From Anseranas semipalmata (taxonomy: Eukaryota; Chordata; Aves; Anseriformes; Anseranatidae), in assembly GCA_013399115.1 (NCBI GenBank), contig VXAA01004252.1, positions 62,001-126,000 on the forward strand: a stretch of 64,000 bases of DNA, read 5' to 3'. The notes beneath the pieces were generated by a model that had not been told where the DNA came from, ran no database searches, and saw only the letters and a list, made by a program, of their open reading frames with translations. Below are positions 29,334 to 40,000 of this stretch, piece after piece. Position 1 is the stretch's first letter; every line of letters begins with the position of its first letter. A program made the translations under genes and the position numbers.

Positions 29334-29354
29334 GGGGCTGGGGCTGGGGCTGGG
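29334..29354 (+). promoter_or_regulatory. G-quadruplex-type array in the BET1 promoter
   Basis: Three GGGG runs and one GGG run are separated by identical CT dinucleotide loops, about 250 bases upstream of the BET1 start codon. This fits the usual pattern for a short-loop intramolecular G-quadruplex on the + strand. Function is inferred only. Confidence 0.6.
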
Positions 29355-29405
29355 CCCGGGCCTCCCCTCCCCTCAGCGACACCGCCGCCTCCCTGCCCGC
29401 GGCGC

Positions 29406-29425
29406 GGGACTACAGTCCCCATCAG
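29406..29425 (+). promoter_or_regulatory. ZNF143/THAP11-like element
   Basis: The sequence GGGACTACAGTCCCCATCAG resembles the ACTACAATTCCCAGCATGC-type element bound by ZNF143/THAP11 in many housekeeping promoters. It lies about 180 bases before the BET1 ATG, within the CpG island. The match is imperfect in the 3' half. Confidence 0.5.
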
Positions 29426-29603
29426 CCCCCGCGCCGCCCGCGGCGGTACCCAGCGGGCCGCGCGGCGCCGAGCGCTGTCGTGGCGCCGTGCGGGTGAATG
29501 AGGCGGGCGGCCGAGCCCCGCTCCCCTCAGGCGCTGTGGGCGCCGCGGCCGTCCCGCTCCTCCCGCTCCTCCTCGTCCTGCCTCGGCGGCTCCGGGCGCA
29601 GCC

Positions 29604-29622
29604 ATGAGGCGCGCGGGGCTGG
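29604..29622 (+). CDS. BET1: BET1 coding exon 1
   Basis: Nineteen coding bases encode MRRAGL plus the first base of Gly7. The donor is G|GTAAGAG. The exon is too short to find by frame length, but the MRRAGLG start is typical of BET1 and joins exon 2 in phase. Confidence 0.93.
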
Positions 29623-32600
29623 GTAAGAGCGGCTGCCCTGGGCGGCGGCGACGGGCAGCGACACTTGGCCCGGGCTGGCTCGGGGGGCCGGNNNNNNNNN
29701 NNNNNNNNNNNNNNNNNNNNNNNNNNNNNNNNNNNNNNNNNNNNNNNNNNNNNNNNNNNNNNNNNNNNNNNNNNNNNNNNNNNNTTTTGGGTAGTGTTGG
29801 GTGTGCTTGGGTGGCTCTGGGGTGTGTGCCTTGCGCAGCGCGAGCTTGAGCCCTGTTTCCACGGCTCTTTCCGAATCCTTAGTTGTTGTGTTTCATCTAG
29901 CACTTCTCTGTGTTTTCCTGCTATGTCTGGATCAAAAAAAAGAAAAAAGAAGCTATTGCCAATTCACTACAGATACAGTCTGGTGGAAAAGCGGGAATCC
30001 CTGCAGAGTTCCCGCTGAGTGCTTTCAGAAGCCTAGGCCCCATTTCTCACCCAGCAGCCATGTTGGTGACTCTAAAGAAACTTTGGACTCCCGTGTCATG
30101 TTGGAGGATCTTGGAGGTGCCGTTACCACGCTGTGAAGCTTAGGTTGTGTCGTGAGTGCTCACGCTTGGGAAGTTTATGGCTGAGTACTGGTCCTAGAAA
30201 GAAATTTCTCCAGTGAATAGGGGCTGATAAATGCCATATGGCTAAAACAGGTGTGTCTGTAATACTACCCTGCGTTTACTTCTCCATTTCTTATTTGTGT
30301 TGTGTAATAGTATTTTCACAAAGTAAAACAAATCTTGGATATGCTTCTTAATAGAGCAAGAGAGGTGTTGGGATGTTTATCTTAAAAGGTGGGTGTTTGA
30401 TAACACTCAGGTCTTCAGATGTTGCATTGTTTTTCTTTGTTAGACTAACAGCTTGCTCTTGGATATGAAGCGAGACTGAAGAACATCCAGCCTATGTTCT
30501 TTCAGAAAGAGTGAAGTGATGAATGGTTATGGAAGGAGTGTTGGGGAAAGAACACGCCTTCTTTTAGCAAGTCTCTGGCGATCAGTGCCTTAAGGGACAT
30601 CCAGAAAGCACTTCTTAAAAAATCTGCTGGAGGGTCAAGCAGAAGACTTAAATGTCTATTTTGATTGTTATCAGCTGCAGTAAAATTTGCTGCTTTGCAT
30701 TGACATTTCAACTGTCAGTCTAGAATTACTTTTTATTTAATAAGCTAGAAGTAGAAGGTGGGCACCAGTACTTCAGAACTTCTGCCTTTGTCTCCAGCTA
30801 CCTGGCACTTTCTTTTTTTTAGCCAGAGATTGTGTTATGGTGTGTGGCCTGTCAATGAGCAGTGCTGCAAGACAGTCAGACCTGCCATGTTGAAGTTTCT
30901 GTCCTTCCTGTAAGCAGTAGTAGCCAGCTTTCTACACAGTGCTTTCTATTCCATGTATGGAAATAGCTGTGCCCATTTGAAAGCTTTGGGACAAGTTGTT
31001 CACATCTGTTACGTTGCAGTCTATGTCAGAATCATATAATTACGGTATTTTGGCCTGAAGCTACATGGTATATTAACTTACAAAAGTATTCAGAATGGCT
31101 TATCACTTGGTAGGAGGTACTGTAGTTAGATGCATTTGTAAAACAAAACAATGGGAACAATCCTGTCTCTATTAAATGATGTAATTTTAGCCAACTTTCT
31201 ATATTTGGCATCAGTACTTTTGATTTAGGGGGGAAAGCTCTCAGCTCTCACTGTGATGAAATGGAAACATACATTGCACCCAGTCTTACTGTGAATTTGT
31301 CATTAGCTTAATTTACAGAATAAAATTTAAAAAATTCTTTACAAGTGCAAACTAAATAATTGCCATTGCTTACACTTAGGAGCGGCTTTGTGGCTTGATA
31401 TAAAACGATATCTATTATCAAAGTAGCATCATAATTCTTTCTTTTGCAAATTTTAATGCTATGCAAAGCACACAGTGAAACCTCCTGAGACATAGCTTTA
31501 TCTGTGAATGTCATTGCTGTGTCTCTCCTCTCCCTTTTTCCTCAAAAAGAAAAACAGCACCCAAACACAGAAATCCTTCACGTGCGTTGAAGAGGAATTA
31601 GCCAAAGGCTTTCGGACACTTAGCGTGGCATTCTAACTTTACGCATAAATACTGATTAGTGTTACAACTGGACTGCTAGTAGAGTTAATCTAGTAGGATC
31701 TTTATCATAAAGCTTTTAGTAGTTCTCTTCTGTTTGCTTGTGTGTTCTTTGGTTTCACATCTTAGATTTGGGCTGATCTTTGTCTAGACTGGACACAGCC
31801 TTTCTTCTCCTGTCCCAGTGCTGCTGTCCAGCTGCTCTCTGTCGGAGATCTTTAGCAGAGGCTGGAGGCAGTGAGTATGTGGAGCTGAGGAGACTGATCT
31901 CCAGTCCCCTCTGCTCCGCTTTCGCTGCAGAGTCAGTTGTCTGGATAAGTCCTGAGGCTCCATCACCCAAAAAGCAAAGGCAGGAGTGGGAGGAGAATTG
32001 CAGAGCGCTGACAGAAATGGCAGTGTGCTCTTCTGCTTAGAGGCTTGGCGTCTGGTCTAAGGTCTTGTTTGTAGAGAAACACGTGTAAGGTTCAGAGTAT
32101 GCTCTCTCCTTCAAAGGCAGGTGTGATCAGATGTTATTTGTCTTTGTTATTCTTTGTTAGAGAATGATCTCAACTTTCTTGAGTTAGGTTTACTGCTCTA
32201 TGTAGTGGTCTCAATGCTGCTTTCACGTCTCTGTGTAATACCTAGATTGATTTCCATGAAAGCCATCTGAAAACACTTTCTCAGAAAAAATTTATGATAT
32301 TAAATTACAGCCATTCCTCAGTCTTCCCTAGTTCGATTTGTATTATCGGAAGATGACTTCTGTGCTTGAAAAAAGTTGAATCTATGTCTCAGAAGCATGA
32401 GGCACCTCTTCCTGATTGCCTCATTTCTGTTAAGGAAATGCAATTTTAAACACAACGAGTGCTTTTCCACATGTGAAGAGCACTTGCTCCAGTGGTATTT
32501 TCTGTCTGTAACTACTGACTGCTCTGTTTGTAGGTGATGGAGCATCAACTGCTAATTATGGCTATACCAACAGTGGATACAGTGTGTATGAAGAAGAGAA

Positions 32601-34394
32601 TGAAAGGTTAACAGAGAGTCTGCGTACGAAAGTCAGTGCCATTAAATCAGTAAGTATTTAATTACAGTGATATTGTCACACTGAATGAAATTAGGTGACT
32701 GGTGACTTCATTAGAGGTGGCAGTGAAAAATGGCAGTAAGAAATCATGGGATTGAGATTGTGCCACAAAAACATACGGGTTTTGGTTAATCCAGAGCACT
32801 GGGGCCTGGGGTGGGCTTACCCCTACTTCACTGGGGAGCTGCTGTAAGCGGAGGTTCTCCGGGCTGGCCCCTGTCTTTGCTACAGCAACAGCTGTGCTGC
32901 GGCTCTGTCTGTGCCTGGTCTCGTACCTCCCTGATTCTGACCCTGACCTGCAGACTTGGCTTTCTGGCTTGACCTTGGACCTCTGTCATTGTTGTCAACT
33001 TGCTGGGTGATCACCAGACTACTGCTGACCCTGGCTGCGGTCTCTGCACTGACTGACCTGCTGCCTCCTTGTCCTGCTGTGCCATTGTTACTTCATGACA
33101 CAAACCAGAGAAGGAATAGACAAGTTCACAGAAGGAAACTGCAGGTATAGCGTAGCAGCTTGTCCAAAGAGATGCATTAGCAGGTCACAGGTGTCAGCTT
33201 CAGCAACACTGTTGAAAGAGTGCTCTTGGTCCGCTGTGCCAGGAGTTTTAACAGTTGTTCCAGGAAATGGGTAATTGCTACTCTGACTTGACTGGATCTT
33301 GAGTTTTTGTGAGTCCATACAGCAATTCTGGTAAGGAATTCTTTGTTCAAGGAGAAAAGGGGAGGAGAAGCATTGGGTAACTTCTGTGACTCTCTAAACT
33401 CATGTAGTCAAATGATAAATATTTATGTTCCTAAGGATTATTGACAGAATGCTATACTTGTAATTTTTATAACTCGTATTCTGTTTTTCAGAAATGCTAG
33501 GTATTTCTTTCACATTTTACCTGGGGAACACTAGTGATGTCACGTATTTTAGAGTGGCTTCTCTAATTTATGTATAACTCATTACTCATATTTAACCCCC
33601 TTTTTTTTAATAGCTTTCTATTGAAATTGGAACAGAAGTTAAAAACCAAAACAAAATGTTATCAGAAATGGTAAGTGTTTGGTCACTAACTTTCTTCAAA
33701 TATGGTACAGGATTGAGAAGTTAGTAATGTAGAGCATTCTTTGGTGTAGTATGAACATTTGTATAAAAATGTTGACAGCTTATTGATGGCTGTAAAATGT
33801 GACCAATTCAGCAGCGATATTTCTGTTCAGAAAGATGGATGCTCCTTGGAAATACTGCACTTGCGCATCTAAGGTCTTTATATTTCAGATACAACTATTT
33901 GTTTTGAATCAGCAAATGTATAGTATTATCAAAAAGGCAGTTCTATGTTTAATTGTATTTAAGAATACAGCAAAGAAGCAAAAACCAAGGAAGTCAGAAA
34001 TACTTTTTTTTTTTTTTTTGCTTACAATTCCCCCCCCCCATGCAAAAGCAATTTCTGGATAAATGAACCAGCTGAAGTTTTTCCTGGTTAATTTTCAGAA
34101 ACTGTCTCTTAAATAATTTCAGTTTTGGAAGACTGTAGAAAACCTAGAAAAACTATACTCATCAAGCTTTAAGGGTAATCTGCTTTCTCAGAGTAATGTT
34201 TTTTTTTTCTTTTCTCTCTTTGTTTTGTTTAAATGTAGGATAACGATTTTGACTCTACAGGTGGGCTGCTAGGTGCAACTATGGGCAGACTGAGAACACT
34301 CTCCAGAGGGAGCCAGACAAAACTATTATGCTACATGATGCTCTTTGCATTGTTTGTTTTTTTTGTAATATACTGGATTATTAAACTGAGGTGA
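29604..34394 (+). CDS. BET1: BET1, Golgi vesicular membrane trafficking SNARE (complete, 4 coding exons)
   Basis: The coding exons are 29604-29622, 32534-32649, 33614-33670 and 34239-34394, all joined in phase at GT-AG sites, giving 115 residues. BET1 is a Qc-type SNARE that drives fusion of vesicles moving between ER and Golgi. The N-terminus MRRAGLG, the block [12 protein letters not shown] (26-37), the SNARE helix through about residue 86 and the C-terminal anchor (about 93-112, ending IIKLR) match the vertebrate protein closely. Gln57 in VKNQNKML is the likely zero-layer glutamine. Human BET1 is 118 residues; this one is slightly shorter in the variable segment after MRRAGLG. The start codon sits in a good context (gcagccATGa) inside a CpG island, as expected for a housekeeping gene. 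Tail-anchored topology is inferred: no signal peptide and a single hydrophobic C-terminal segment. Intron 1 contains a run of N. The identification is firm. Confidence 0.97.
29692..29784. other. Assembly gap (93 N) in BET1 intron 1
   Basis: A run of 93 N bases interrupts the CpG island 69 bases after the exon 1 donor. The real length is unknown. Very GC-rich DNA on its left flank is the likely cause. Confidence 0.97.
29785..32533 (+). other. BET1 intron 1, 3' part
   Basis: Noncoding sequence between the N gap and exon 2. It includes several short open frames that do not match known proteins, and I see no transposon or RNA gene in it. Confidence 0.7.
32534..32649 (+). CDS. BET1: BET1 coding exon 2
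   Basis: The acceptor is ctgtttgtag| and the donor is |gtaagtatt. The 116 bases encode the variable N-terminal tail (residues 7-25) and the start of the SNARE helix through Ser45, including [12 protein letters not shown]. Confidence 0.95.
32790..33080. repeat. GC-richer, TGACC/CTG-rich block in BET1 intron 2
   Basis: A compositionally distinct stretch inside an AT-rich intron, with repeated ctgacc/cttggc-like words (for example tctgaccctgacc, ggcttgacc, ctgctgacc, ctgactgacc). It looks like part of an old interspersed element, but I cannot name the family. Confidence 0.3.
33614..33670 (+). CDS. BET1: BET1 coding exon 3
   Basis: The acceptor is ttttttttaatag| and the donor is |gtaagtg. The 57 bases encode 19 residues, LSIEIG through LSEM, the centre of the SNARE motif with the presumed zero-layer Gln57. 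Confidence 0.95.
34239..34394 (+). CDS. BET1: BET1 coding exon 4 with stop codon
   Basis: A pyrimidine-rich tract and acceptor aaatgtag| open this exon. It encodes the end of the SNARE helix, the linker LSRGSQTK and a strongly hydrophobic anchor rich in Leu, Phe and Ile, then TGA at 34392-34394. Confidence 0.96.
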   Translation, partial: DNDFDSTGGLLGATMGRLRTLSRGSQTKLLCYMMLFALFVFFVIYWIIKLR

Positions 34395-35495
34395 TGCATG
34401 TTATCTTCAGTTTAAATTGTGTAATTTCAACCATAAAACAGTCTTAATTAATGAAGACATTGATCTAAACTGGCATATTCTGTTGAAATGAAATTGTTGT
34501 AAATTGCATTAATACTTAATGCAATGTTATATATAATTTTCTTAATGTATTGGAATTTCTCCCATTATCCCCTGTTTTTGGGGAATTATTTGTAAACATG
34601 CAGAAACTGCTAGCAGTCTGTGTTGCTTTTTTAGGAGAAGAGTTTTTAGAATTGATTTAAAAAAAAAAAAATCAAAATCAAAGAACTCCCCAGCAACAAA
34701 GGTTGTTCAGATACGAAGTAATTGCAGAATTACTAGGCTTTCTCTTCCATTTTGCTTTTCCTTTTGGGCTGTGCTCTAAATTAGAGCTCCAGTTTCAGAC
34801 ATACAGTAATTTTTAGGTTGCAAAAGCATGAACAAATACTTGGATCTTTCTAAATTGGTTTTATCTGTGGATTTTTAAAAGGTTGGCCTGAGGGTAACAA
34901 ATGTAATAGTGGTGTCCCCCAAAACTATTTCTGTGATGCCCAAATGGATAGGTCTAGTAGTCTACATGTTTAAGTACCTTAAAGTTTTCGTATTGCGGAG
35001 AAGTTACTTAAAACTGGATTTTTCATTTAAATGTGACAAATAATGCTTACACATCTGTTCTTTTAAGCAAATATGGACACAGTACAAATGTTTCCTTTAT
35101 ATTTAAAGTATCCAAAACTTAATGATTCCACTGAATCACTAGAACTTTTACCATTAGTTTACTTACTGTGATGAGCCCTACATCTACACTGCATGATGAC
35201 TGAAATGAGGTTGAATATTTTTAATTTTGTATTGAAGTATATTACGATGCACCTGCTGGAGGTGCTGTCATATTAAGACTTTTTTTACTTTAACACTTAG
35301 CTTTAGCTCACCAAATAGTTTCTAATAGTTGAAGCTATTACATTGTTGAGTTCAACATTCAAAAAAAGTTGTTTTCTAGATATTGAAATTGTATCTAAAA
35401 TTTTTGAATAACTTTTCTAGAAATACTGTATAACATGTTGCCATTAATAACTTAATTATGAGCTAACAAATAAAGTGTCCTGGAGTATTCTCGTT
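34395..35495 (+). other. BET1: BET1 3' untranslated region (predicted)
   Basis: AT-rich sequence between the stop codon and the first good poly(A) signal. It has no frame of interest and includes an A-tract near 34659-34671. The end is estimated as about 20 bases after the AATAAA at 35469; transcript data would be needed to fix it. Confidence 0.6.
35469..35474 (+). promoter_or_regulatory. BET1 poly(A) signal AATAAA
   Basis: A canonical hexamer about 1.1 kb after the stop, followed within 40 bases by the GT-rich run gttattgttgtttgt, the expected downstream element. A second AATAAA at 35595-35600 could serve as an alternative. Confidence 0.65.
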
Positions 35496-35499
35496 ATTG

Positions 35500-36870
35500 T
35501 TGTTTGTATACGTACTTTTCTGCTGTAGAATACCAATGTTTTTTTGGAAATGGTGCCTCATTGAAAGGGCTAGACTTGTGTGGTGAGCTGTTAAAATAAA
35601 AGGGAGGTATATGCTACAGTTACTAGCGGCTCTATGAGATTACTGCAGTTATGTTTATTCTTGAGATCCTTTGTAGGAAAATTTTACACAATATATATTG
35701 TTTCTCAATTTAATGCCATTTAGATTCTACTTAGCAGCTCTATGGATTATTTCCAGGTGGAAGGGAATACAGTCTTCTAACTATCAAACTGTTAATCTTG
35801 CAGTGCCTTGGAGATTCCTTACAAATGCTTAAGCACATCCATGTAGTTACAAAGTTGTTTTTTTTTTTTTTTTTTTTTTTTTTTTGCAACAAGACATGCT
35901 GTCTCTTCTGCCTCAAAAAGAGTTGTTGATGCTGTTTTTGAACATATGGCTGATAAGCGAGTAAATGTAAAGAATGAGATTTTAAGATCATGTGAAGAAT
36001 TGATGCTCATTGTAGTAGATGTATATTCCAGTGAGACTTTTTGTGTAACAGATCACACTAAAATTTTGAAAATGTTTAGTTTTAGTTATTTTAATAGTGT
36101 AATATTCATTACACTTCTGCTTCAGATTGATTGTGGTATATAAATTGTACAATCTCATTTAAATAATTACACACAATTTTCACATTAACATGTTTATTTC
36201 TAATATTTTTCATTAATAATTACACACAAAACACGAGGCCTTCAAAAGCTTCTGACACTGTTAAACAGTTGTTTGTAGAATTCTAAAAATAAAAATCAAC
36301 CCCCACTCCCACTACTAACCATGTATGCCAGAGTGTAGTACAAGTCAGCGTGAAGGTACTGGAGACAACAATTCCTTGTGCCATCAGATCAGGAGGCTTG
36401 TGATTTTTGACTTGGCTTTGCTAAAGGAACTCATTTTGATGTTTACTTGCTAAAAACTTAAAGATATGGAAGGTAATGGTAACTGAGAACAAAACCACTG
36501 TTCCAGTACTTGTATATTATTAGGAAGAATTTGTGACTTAATTATTGATCTTGAAAGTAAAGTTACAGTGAAATTAGATTATGCTACTACTGAAATCATA
36601 GCTGTACCCATATTGAAGTTATGTTTCTTAATTGGTGGCTTAGATGCTCTAAAATGTAGCTATACTTTGATTAAAGATGAGAGATTTCTGGGTGCTTAGT
36701 GTGGATCACTAGAGCCCTCAAAGCTGTAGCTCATTTAAAATGGAAAAAATCTTGCAGTAGGCCACAGCTTTCAGACTGCTTCCCATCAGCATAAATTTTA
36801 TATTGGAGAATGTGTATCATGATACTGATACGTTGACAAGTATTTTGCTAGAAAAATTACTGTTACATTT
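35500..36870. other. Spacer between two convergent genes
   Basis: AT-rich and without a recognisable gene. It contains a 28-base T tract (35858-35885) and two copies of an aataattacacacaa word near 36163 and 36215. Poly(A) sites of both flanking genes point into it. Confidence 0.6.
35858..35885. repeat. 28-base poly(T) tract
   Basis: An uninterrupted T run downstream of BET1. It has no upstream poly(A) signal or gene-like sequence on the - strand that would make it the tail of a retrocopy. Confidence 0.9.
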
Positions 36871-36874
36871 TCTA

Positions 36875-36880
36875 TTTATT
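36875..36880 (-). promoter_or_regulatory. Probable poly(A) signal of the acyl-CoA dehydrogenase gene
   Basis: AATAAA on the - strand about 90 bases after the stop codon, the first such hexamer downstream. The 3' UTR would be short. A further AATAAA lies near 36190 on the same strand. Confidence 0.5.
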
Positions 36881-36971
36881 TCACCCTTGAAAAGTGTTGC
36901 CTCTTAAGTTCAGTATGCAGTAAAAGCCATGCACTTGCTTTCTTTAATTTTTGAGGTAGAGTGAAGATGTG

Positions 36972-37062
36972 TTACTTGCTTGGAAGTGTTTCCATGGATT
37001 TGCATATGATAGAAAGCATGGTTTCATCAGTACCACCTCCTATTGACATTAATCTCAAGTCC
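36972..37062 (-). CDS. Acyl-CoA dehydrogenase terminal coding exon with stop
   Basis: The acceptor is tatttctacag|. The 91 bases complete the Arg codon and encode DLRLMSIGGGTDETMLSIIC then KSMETLPSK and TAA (36974-36972). SIGGGTDE..L is the classic C-terminal block of this family. It sits 7.3 kb from the preceding exon but the phase and the family alignment agree exactly. Confidence 0.93.
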
Positions 37063-40000
37063 CTGTAGAAATATAAAGAAAAGATTTAAACATTTGCACA
37101 GTATACTGATGGAACAAGTACGGAATTGCACACATGCCCATTTATTCCTCTGCATTTATAACAGAGCTGCTCGTATTACATTGAACCCCTTGCTTATAGA
37201 AGTACATACATGGTGTGGACAAATGTGTATCAGCACAATAAATACCCTTCTGTGTCCAGGGATGTTGCCAGTTCAAAATCGGGAGGCTTTAGATATAATT
37301 TAGCACGTCCAATTTTCAGATTCTTTCAAAAGTAACCTTAACTTGGCATAACACTGTATTTTCCTCTTCAAATAAGTTAAAACTTCTCCTAGCATACATC
37401 TGCCCCTGCTTAAGCCCAGCCAGAGCTCGTGCAGCTTCCATGCAGACTTCTCTTTAGGTCCCATTGCTTTGGACTGGCATGTAAACCATCACAGGCTCTT
37501 CCCAGTTACGTACCTACTGTGTGCATACTATGTTTGCAGAACATCTTATCCTCTACCTCCTCCAGTCTGTGATACCTCCTGCAACATCCCCACTGGTCCT
37601 TGCCAAGGCTGTAGGTTCCTAAACCTTCCACTGAATTTTAGGAGGGAAGGGAGCAGCAAAACATGTTGCAGAACTTAACTTTCCTTGACTCTGTGGTAAA
37701 AGAAGCATTAGTCAATCAATACATAAGGTATTGTAGAATTGTATTTTATACAGAAGGTTCTGCACCAAAAAAGCACCCTGGTCTCCCTCATGGCTGACAG
37801 CCAGCACAACTTTACTTTAAATCTGTGTTAGCATTATGCTTCTCCACTTAAAAAATGAATAGCTGCTCCAAGCTTATTTACTTTTGACTTGATATTTCTG
37901 ACGGGGCTCATTTAAAAGCCACCATTTGTATTGCTGAGTCATCCCTCACAGTACTGCTTAAGTTCCCTGGGCTAGCCAGAATGCAAACCGCTGCACTTCA
38001 AGCAATTTTCTTCACAACTTTCTGTTCCTCTTTAGGGAGAAGGAAAATGATAATAATAATAAAACAGTTCTGTTACACTACATCTACTAAATTCAATAGC
38101 CTGAAAATTCCCCACCTTCCTATGGGTTTTGTTGAACGCAACAGAGCTGGAACAACAGCAGGTTACTTGTTCTTTGTGCTGTGGTGCTATCTGCTTTTTC
38201 AAGCTGCAGAAAGCCCCTGACAGTGCTTTGCATCTTCACAGCACTGTTGCAACAGTAAGCAAGTAATCCTCAAAACTCCTCTGTGATGCAGATAAAAATC
38301 CTCCATTTGCAGCAGGAATCCTGGACACATGTGGCTTGTTTATATGAAGTTATAAATAGGCAGTGGTAAGATCTGGCTTTGGTGTCCATGTGACAGATAT
38401 TTCACATTATTAGATAACTAGTATATAAATGTCTTTAAAAAAAGGAACCTTTCACGTGTGTGTGTGTGTTTATGTCTGTCTGTCTGTCTTTACAAAATTG
38501 CTGGTAATTATATTTTTGTCTCTATGGGTGAGATGAGGAATATTTCCTCCTCAGCCTCTCCCCCGCGGAGACAGGACAAAAGGTTTTTACCTAGTTTAAG
38601 AGGACTGAGATGACAAAGGATTCAAATGCTGTTAATCTAGCATCCCTCTTCTGGGAAAAAACTCACTTTCAGTGTAAGAAAACAAAACCACAGGACTAAC
38701 TATTCTGCCAGGAACCTGATGAGGAAGCTGGGGAAGATGACATAGTAAAGTAAGCTTGTATATGAGCTATTTATTGTAAGTAAATGGTTTGATTGTTAAT
38801 ATTATATCAGTAATACACTATTAATACAGCATATAAATATTTTAATATATATAAATATTAGAATTTTATTGTGTCAGGCAGGCTCCCCCTGGAATGCTTT
38901 TGTTTTGAAACAGCAGCATTTTAATTTCTGATTCCTCTGCTGCTGTGTCATTGCCCCCATGGCAGAACTGCATGCCCTGAACTACCTTCAACTTCGTAGA
39001 GGTGAGCACCGACCTGCAGTGGCTTCACCCTTATCAAGGATGGCAAGGAACCAGCTCAGAACACACTCAACAATTACAAAAGGTAACTGTTTTTCAGCTT
39101 TGAGGGATGCTGTTGAATGCTGTTTTCCTTGGAGGCTGGGAGTGGGGGATCAGAAAGCCCAAGCAGTTTGCCTGAGGAAAAGATTACCTTTGCATTCTGT
39201 GCCCCTCACTGTCCCCCCAAAAAAACAAAACAAAAAACACTCCCAGCAAGCAGTTTCCTCTCATTCCAGAAATCCCCCACATCAGCCATAGATGGTAAGA
39301 CTTACTCTGCTCAACCAAATCAAGAGAGATAAATATTGAAAAGAAACCACATTTTTTGATGGATGAAAAAAATAATGATTACTTCAATGCTGACTTAAAA
39401 AACTGTACTTACGAGGGAGGATGAGGAGCCCTTCACACCCACCAACCTCAGTCCATGTTACCAATAATTTCTAGTTAGTTAGCAAACGGGACAAAAAGGA
39501 CTGTCCACATTGTCAAATGATGTTTCCTGTCTCCATAGTTACCTAGCATAGAACCTCCTTCAGGAATATATCAGTAGAGGGACCCTCTGACTTACAGCCT
39601 GAATGTGTTACTGAGTTGTAGAAGTCTCAGTTTAGTCTCAGTAGTATAAGTAAGTCTTAGTATAGTCGTTCAGATTTAACTTTCCTCTTTTGGCTGGTGT
39701 TTATTCCTCGGCATCCACAGATAACTATTCAGCTGTTGTTTTGCACAAGCCAAGCTGTGCCCATCACCTTTTCTATAAACCTTTTGGTGCCAATAATCCT
39801 GAAAATCAGGGCTGATTTTCAGTATAAGAAAATGAAGTAGGGACAGGTACTGATTTCACAGTGACCACAAGTACGGTTTCTAAACTTGTAATATGCTACA
39901 CCGGTGCTAAGCCCACAGCTAACACCACATACTGAATCTCTCTTTAGCCCCAAGCCAATAAAACTGTAGCATGTTTTGTAATTGTGCATCCTACCACCAT

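Larger units (their letters stand above)
29285..29691 (+). promoter_or_regulatory. BET1 CpG-island promoter
   Basis: Base composition switches abruptly from AT-rich to very GC- and CpG-rich from about 29285 up to the N run, with the BET1 start codon at 29604. Several GGCGGG/GGCGGC boxes are present and I see no TATA box close to the start. The island probably continues into the unsequenced stretch. It may fire in both directions, but I recognise no gene on the other side. Confidence 0.82.

Noticed and set aside
29084..29605. 173-residue open frame on the - strand across the BET1 promoter
   Set aside because: It is rich in Ala, Gly, Pro and Arg because of CpG-island composition, shows no known domain, and lies opposite BET1 exon 1.
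35858..35885. Poly(T) tract as the tail of a processed pseudogene on the - strand
   Set aside because: No poly(A) signal or gene-like sequence precedes it on that strand and no flanking duplication was seen.
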